Positions 58,966 through 64,000 of a stretch of 64,000 bases of DNA are shown here, piece after piece; within the stretch, counting starts at the first letter, position 1, and the number at the start of each line of letters is the position of its first letter. The position numbers and the translations under genes were made by a program. The notes beneath the pieces are model-generated. The model saw only the letters and a list, made by a program, of their open reading frames with translations. It made no database searches and was not told the DNA's origin. The DNA lies in the NCBI GenBank assembly GCA_004194705.1, contig SADC01000912.1, forward strand, positions 124,001 through 188,000, read 5' to 3'. The stretch comes from Ditylenchus dipsaci (lineage: Eukaryota > Nematoda > Chromadorea > Rhabditida > Anguinidae).

Positions 58966-59216
58966 TACCGTAATTCCTCTAATAAGCCGCCCCCCCCCCC
59001 TGTGATTCAAAATCGTGTTCTTGGCATTGTGTTTTTGACCTATGTTTTGAAGACCACTGTTAGGCAAGTCACCATCTATTTTGTAGCTCATCTCACTGGC
59101 TACAAATTGAGGGGTAACTTGCCAAAGAGAAGTCTTCAAAAAATGGGTCAAAAACACAATGCCAAGAACACGATTTTGAATCACAGGGGGGGGCAGCTTA
59201 TCAGAGGAATTACGGT
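58966..59216. repeat. TACCGTAATT-group MITE, 251 bp
   Basis: Ends TACCGTAATTCCTCTAATAA and its mirror TTATCAGAGGAATTACGGTA; word GCCGCCCC. The core TCAAAATCGTGTTCTTGGCA matches the copy at 20632, which has another word. Confidence 0.92.
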
Positions 59217-59219
59217 ATT

Positions 59220-61630
59220 TTAGAGGAAAACGGTATATTTATGCGAAATAATCAGTTCTGATTTGTCAGTCTAGTGTGAAAATTGCGAGGTTCCGTTTTT
59301 AGGTGCAAAAAATAGTCTGACCACGATAATAAGAAAAAGGTGTGGTTACGTCCAGATCTGCTGGTCTTCACAAAAAACTGTTGAAAAAGATTTACTAATT
59401 ATTTTTGAACGGTAGGCAAATTTGGAATCTTTGCGATTTTCATGGCGAGACTTTTTGTGAGACTTTTGTCTAGCCGGGCTATAGCCCCCTCGCCGTCAGG
59501 ATTTTTTAAGCCTTTTTTAGTATTTTCAGCCTTATTCAGCTGTTTTTGCTATTTTAGCACCGACCCGTCTGGATTTTTAGCCTATTTAGCCCCCCCCCCT
59601 CCCGTCAGAAAATCCTGGGTACGCCTATGGGTGCAGCTATACAAAGTTACACAATTACAAAAAAATAACGCAAATACGAAGTCTGTGAACCGCCTGTTGA
59701 CAATAAAAACTTTTCATTACAAGTTTGATACGAAATAATCATTTCGGAGAGTAAGACAATATAAAACCACATAAGTACCGAGTATCTAGATCAAAACTCA
59801 AGCTACAAATTCAGTTTTCATGTTCTGAGTATGCCTACATATTTAAAAAAAAATCCTGTCAAAATAAATGTAAAATAGTAAATTTGCGAACGAAACGTAA
59901 TTGAAGAAAACTAAGCAAGCAGATCAGTGAAGTAAGTTTAGCTGTTTCAATGATAAATCAACCAGGCGATTAAAGGAAGGCAATTAAAAGCACATGGCTA
60001 GGGCTTATTGTGTTTCTGCAATGAGCTTAAACAATTTTGGAAAAAAAAATATTTTTATATTCTAGGTCTTAAAACAGGTAACTCTGAGAGACTGTTTTTC
60101 TTCTTTCTGACAATAATGGAACTTGTTGAAATTTGAATTAGCGGTGGGCAGTACTCTTTTGCCTAGCACTTCACACAAAGCTCTGCTTGAAATTAGAGCC
60201 CTGAATGTCAGCTACATTTTGGTACTGAAAATAGAAAAAATATAGATCTAAAAATTGGGAGGAGCTCGCTTGGTGATAATCTGACACCTTTTCCGTTTGA
60301 TCGGCGGGCTGTCAAATATCCTGTACCCAAATATTTGACCCTATCCAACAAAGATGGTTTAGCCTTGCCCACCCCTTTTTTCGTGAATTTCAATGATTAA
60401 GCCAGGGTTTCCAGTTTTCCCAGTATGCTAAGACTTAATAAAAAAATTCTCGAGCTACAAAAAGTATGAAAAAGGGTGTTGGAGTCTGTCGTAACTTAAG
60501 GATCCATGCAAAAAACTCTCCTATTGTAAAATAGGACCATTTCGATTAATAGGGAATTTTACTTCTAAAGGTCCACTCACACTCTCAAGGGACACGGGAC
60601 ACCGGTCAAATGCTCGGAAAGCCACGGGACACACTCATTTTTCAATCCTGGCGACAGATTTCAGGGTGAATCAACCATGCTCTACACGATATAACTAATA
60701 TATATACTGTTCAGACATTCAGAAATGATCTTGGGCTGTCCCGCAGGTCCTGTCCCGGGTCGAATCTGGGAATTTGTCCCGTGGGACATTGACCTGCGAG
60801 ACAGCCTAAAATCCGTTTTGATAGTTATTATAAAAAATCTGCCATGTCTATGTTGTAGCATATTCGATTTTATATGAATCTGTCGAAAGCGGTGAAAAAT
60901 AATGACTGGGAGCTCAGATACTGACAGAAACGTGTTTGAAAAATTGATGGCCCTATCCTTTGGTCGTTTTGCTTTGGTCCTGACTTCCAAAGCATTGAAA
61001 ATCACTAAAAATTGGCATTGGGCGAAACCTGCTCTCTTTTTCGGTTTGGGCTAAATATTTCTCACATTAGTAGCATTGAAAAAAAATTAAACATCAAATC
61101 GCTGAAAATTTGAATTTTATTGTTTTACAAAGAAAAGAGACAAGGATTATCTCTGTTTCACAGAAAATACTTTTCTGTGAGCGTCTCTTTTAAACAGACG
61201 CCGGCACCAAAAAGTTCACAAAGAAGTTGGTGTGCCGATCAAACGACACTAGTAGCATAAAAAACTGCACAAGTTTAAATGATCATATTGGTGCAAACGA
61301 AATCTGTGCGCATCTAGCAGTGTTTATCCGGAAATCCCAAAAATCAATAATAGATTGGAAAAGTTGTGAGAGAAGAGGAAATAAAAATCCTACCAAAGAA
61401 CACGCCCTTCATTGCCTACAGAGATACACAGAGTGCAGTAGGTGTGTTGGTAGGGTTATGCTCCCAAGCAATGTATATATATATATGGAAGAGGGCAGTG
61501 ATGTTGATGTTCAAGGCCTTTTGACTGCAGAGTGCAGATAAAGGTAAGAATATATGGGAGAGGTGAGCCTTCATAATACCAATGTTTTTGAGGCACTTGT
61601 GCACTTGAGGCTGGGGACTCCTTTTTCGGT
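59220..61630. other. Gene-poor stretch; CGGGACA hairpin
   Basis: 60729-60806: GGGCTGTCCCGCAGGTC faces GACCTGCGAGACAGCC, with further GGGACA words between and at 60586-60636. Open frames at 60682-61005 (-) and 61227-61541 (+) have no splice or motif support. No gene is called. Confidence 0.4.
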
Positions 61631-61636
61631 TAACTG

Positions 61637-62286
61637 TAAATATGGTTTAAACGTCTCCTAAATAATTTTTATACGCCAGAAACGATAAAAAAAAGTTGTT
61701 TCCTAACAATTTTCCGCACTAAAAGTAAAGTTCTCGACAAAAAGTCATTTACGAAGGATTGACCAACTGCCTTAGTCCTCCAAGGTAATTTAACTAAAAA
61801 GGGTACCTATACATCTTAAAAAAACCAAAAAGATGGAATTTGAACATAGTCTTGTTAGCTGGAGCCTAATGCACAAAGAAACTCTGGTATGAATATTGTT
61901 TTCATGATCCAGAGTGATTGGTGTCTAAGGTAAGTGAGTGCGCGCATCTCTAACCAACCAAGCCCCCGGCGCCCTCGAAGGGGACGCCGGGGGCTTGGTT
62001 GGTTAGAGATGCGCGCACTGACTTACTTTAGACATGATTCCGAGAGAGACTCTTGATCATACATGCATTAAAGACTCTTTTTGCCCAGCTCCAGTGACCA
62101 AAACGTGGTAGGATACCTTAATATAAGATATTTTACCTTGGGGGACCATGGCAGTTGGTCAATCTTTTTTAGCTAACTTTTTTTTAGAACTTCACTTTTT
62201 AGTGCGGAAATTGTTAGGAAACAACTTTTTTTTATCGTTTCTGGCGTATAAAAATTACTTAGGAGACGTTTAAACCATATTTACAA
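61637..62286. repeat. Palindromic element with GC hairpin, 650 bp
   Basis: Outer arms TGTAAATATGGTTTAAACGT and ACGTTTAAACCATATTTACA pair exactly. Centre 61925-62030: CCAAGCCCCCGGCGCCCTCG and GGGGACGCCGGGGGCTTGG. The stem sequence differs from other copies (GGCG... against TGCG...) yet still pairs. CCTTAGTCCTCCAAGG and CCTTGGGGGACCATGG are in the arms. Confidence 0.92.
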
Positions 62287-62289
62287 TTC

Positions 62290-62600
62290 ACCAAACATTA
62301 ACCAAACCCCCTTAATATTAACGAGTAGCGTCAATTTTTTATTCTACCATATTGTTTTTATTGTATACGAGAAAGCTTATTTAAAACGAGCACTCAATAT
62401 TCGACTTATTGAATTTGGTTTATAGTAGCGCGGATGAATCTAATTATTTACCAGACATCAACCCTTACTTCAGCAATGTATACCTCGGTTCAAGAAAAAA
62501 TACTTTAGGTTGGTGAGCTTTTCGTCTTCCTAAGCCATATGAATCAAATTGATTCCGCTTTTCAGAAAATCACAAATTCGCTTCGATTTTTCAGAATTTA
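62290..62600. other. Intergenic space with poly(A) signal of the aspartic-protease-like gene
   Basis: TTTATT at 62601-62606 is AATAAA on the minus strand, about 80 bases after the stop at 62686. Otherwise no feature. Confidence 0.45.
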
Positions 62601-62685
62601 TTTATTAATTCCAAACATAAATCACAACAAATTTTCTTTCTATTTCTAATTTCGTAATATTCAAATATTTAAGCATTTGCTTGTA

Positions 62686-63504
62686 TTAATCATCATCATC
62701 ATCTGCTTTTGGCTTGGTCTTCGAAAATCCTACTTGAAGAGCTTTTTTGGCCGATTGGCTGCCATTCCCATTGCCGATTTCAAAGGAAACACAGTATGAG
62801 CGCAGGAAACTGTCGCCAAAGTACCTACAAAACCCTTTTTTGTTATAAATATATAGTTTTTAGAAAATAAAATACCAAGCAGGTCCATTGCCTTGGTTCT
62901 CAAACGGCATCAAAGTCAAATAACAAATAAAGCCCTTTCCAGTGTTGTATTTTTTGGTGAACTGACTAGCCTTCAAATTAATCATGCCATCGCCAATTTT
63001 TAGTTGAAGATCAGGCAATTTAGCCACTTTGCTGCATGGAGCTACCTAAAAAGCATATTTTTACTGTGATTTTTGCTAAAATTTTTAAAAATTAGGTGTT
63101 TAAAAATACAAAAATTCGAAATTTTTAAACATTTCCAATAATCTGTGCCTGCCATTTTTTAGCATGTCAAACAAGATTTTTGTACAGCCAAATTTGTGAC
63201 GAAAATTACCCAAACTCCGTAGTTGGGATTAATGGTAAAGCCAAGAGACTCAGCGATGGTTTGGATGTTGCCAGCTGGACCAGCAATAAAGGGAAAGTCG
63301 AGCATGATAATAGCTGGCCTTCTACGACGGTTGTCCGTGGTTTTAGTAGCATTTTGGATGGTGAAGCCGTTCACTTGAAACTCCCAGTAAGCAGACATAA
63401 AAGTGTGATTGTTGACCATGGTGTAGCTCCAGTCATTTTCACAGTTTTCAGAGTCTTGAGCTCCAAACGTCAATTGACCTCCAATATCAGAGGGGTCGTC
63501 TTCC
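62686..63504 (-). CDS. Pepsin-like aspartic protease homologue, 3' half, catalytic DTG lost
   Basis: Exons 63504-63210, 63045-62876 and 62824-62686 join in phase; the 5' part lies beyond a repeat-bearing intron or the window. Readable family blocks of the second lobe: GGQLTFGAQDSENC, WEFQVNGFTI, AIIMLDFPFIAGPAGNIQTI, then VAPCSKVAKLPDLQLKIGDG, CYLTLMPFENQGNGPAWYFG, DSFLRSYCVSFEIGNGNG. In active family members the block before FIAGP is D-T-G-T-S; here the same five positions read M-L-D-F-P. The flap-side Cys pair and the GD-x-FLR block are kept. The tail ends KPKADDDDD. If read correctly this is a non-catalytic pepsin fold, as known for some nematode and insect secreted allergens. The first catalytic Asp is not in view. 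Confidence 0.85.
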
Positions 63505-63752
63505 CTAAATTACACAACTAATCAGAGCAAATTTCAAAGGTGTGTGACATTAGGGGAGTAAATCTGACAAAAAAACACCAAGTTCCCAAATCTCCAGAAA
63601 CTTGTTTTTTTAAAGTAAATGAAATTTTTTTTCGCAAAGTTACTCTATGCAAATGTTCACATCAAAAAAAATCTCGTGCTTATTTGAAATTTTTTTGGTC
63701 CGGTTTTTGCCTTGGTGCTCTCTTTGGTTCAAAAGCTTTAGCTAAAATACAC

Positions 63753-64000
63753 TACAGTGGACTCTCGATTCAGTGCACACTCCCGATTCATTTTACGTCT
63801 GAACCCGACTTTTTGGCCCGCGAGTAAGTAAAATGGAGACTCTGGAAGTAGGGTATTTTATGTCAAATTCCATTCCGAAATGTCACACCCCCTTTGAATA
63901 GAAAACGTTGCTTTAGTATAGCTTTAGTATCCAGTTTTATAGTAAAGATGAAGTAAAAAGGGATGCAACTGCCGTATACCATGCAAAAATTAGGTGAACG
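63753..64000. repeat. TACAGTG-group left end, cut by the window edge
   Basis: TACAGTGGACTCTCGATTCA followed by GTGCACACTCCCGATTCA; the partner would lie further on. Placed in the 5' intron of the pepsin-like gene. Confidence 0.6.

Noticed and set aside
59442..59738. 98-codon plus-strand frame with hydrophobic start
   Set aside because: Signal-like beginning only; interrupted by poly-C and Pro-rich low complexity, no exon partner.
60682..61005. 107-codon minus-strand frame
   Set aside because: Overlaps the GGGACA hairpin and shows no motif.
61227..61541. 104-codon plus-strand frame with several Cys
   Set aside because: No leader, no splice partner and no recognised Cys spacing; composition close to surrounding DNA.

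Overview
The window looks like AT-rich, repeat-dense nuclear DNA of a nematode or close relative. Small introns (46 bp and up) with TTTTCAG-type acceptors split every host gene. The first gene is a DMSR-type peptide receptor of the sort expanded in nematodes. Short interstitial runs of TTAGGC, the nematode telomere unit, occur at 26502-26519 and 58911-58925. This assignment is inferred; no marker gene proves it. Nothing bacterial or operon-like is present apart from one oxidoreductase-like gene that could be an old transfer.

Host genes, left to right: a DMSR-like GPCR (+, 1632-8204); a protein with two dinucleotide-binding motifs and no family I recognise (-, 20281-17071); a secreted Gly/Tyr-rich repeat peptide (-, 28316-27991); two 3' exons of an unidentified gene (-, 30446-29585); a complete 11-exon arylsulfatase (-, 48056-39974); a small three-exon unknown (-, 49742-48154); a Tyr/Arg-rich unknown (+, 51414-53822); a claudin-like four-helix membrane protein with a C-terminal PDZ ligand (-, 58382-55680); and the 3' half of a pepsin-like protein whose second catalytic DTG is missing (-, 63504-62686). 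The genes are functionally unrelated, so this is not a cluster.

The rest, and most intronic DNA, is transposon-derived. There is a hAT element with exact 16-bp terminal repeats and an exact 8-bp target duplication (11172-15253); a 2.8-kb hAT-type non-autonomous element (41092-43899); a 659-bp hAT-like foldback made of iterated short words (45340-45998); an internally deleted mariner (29806-30353); tRNA-derived foldbacks; GC-rich hairpin palindromes; and two large MITE groups with ends of the type TACAGTC and TACCGTATT. In both groups a conserved core is combined with different 'words' next to the ends, and nesting two or three deep is common. The arylsulfatase introns are almost entirely such insertions.

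A technical point affects all gene models: about ten coding regions need exactly one extra base to stay in frame, always in the same direction (a missing base), and several sit at short A or G runs. This looks like residual deletion error of a long-read assembly rather than pseudogenisation. Exon limits were read by hand from splice consensus and phase, without transcript evidence.
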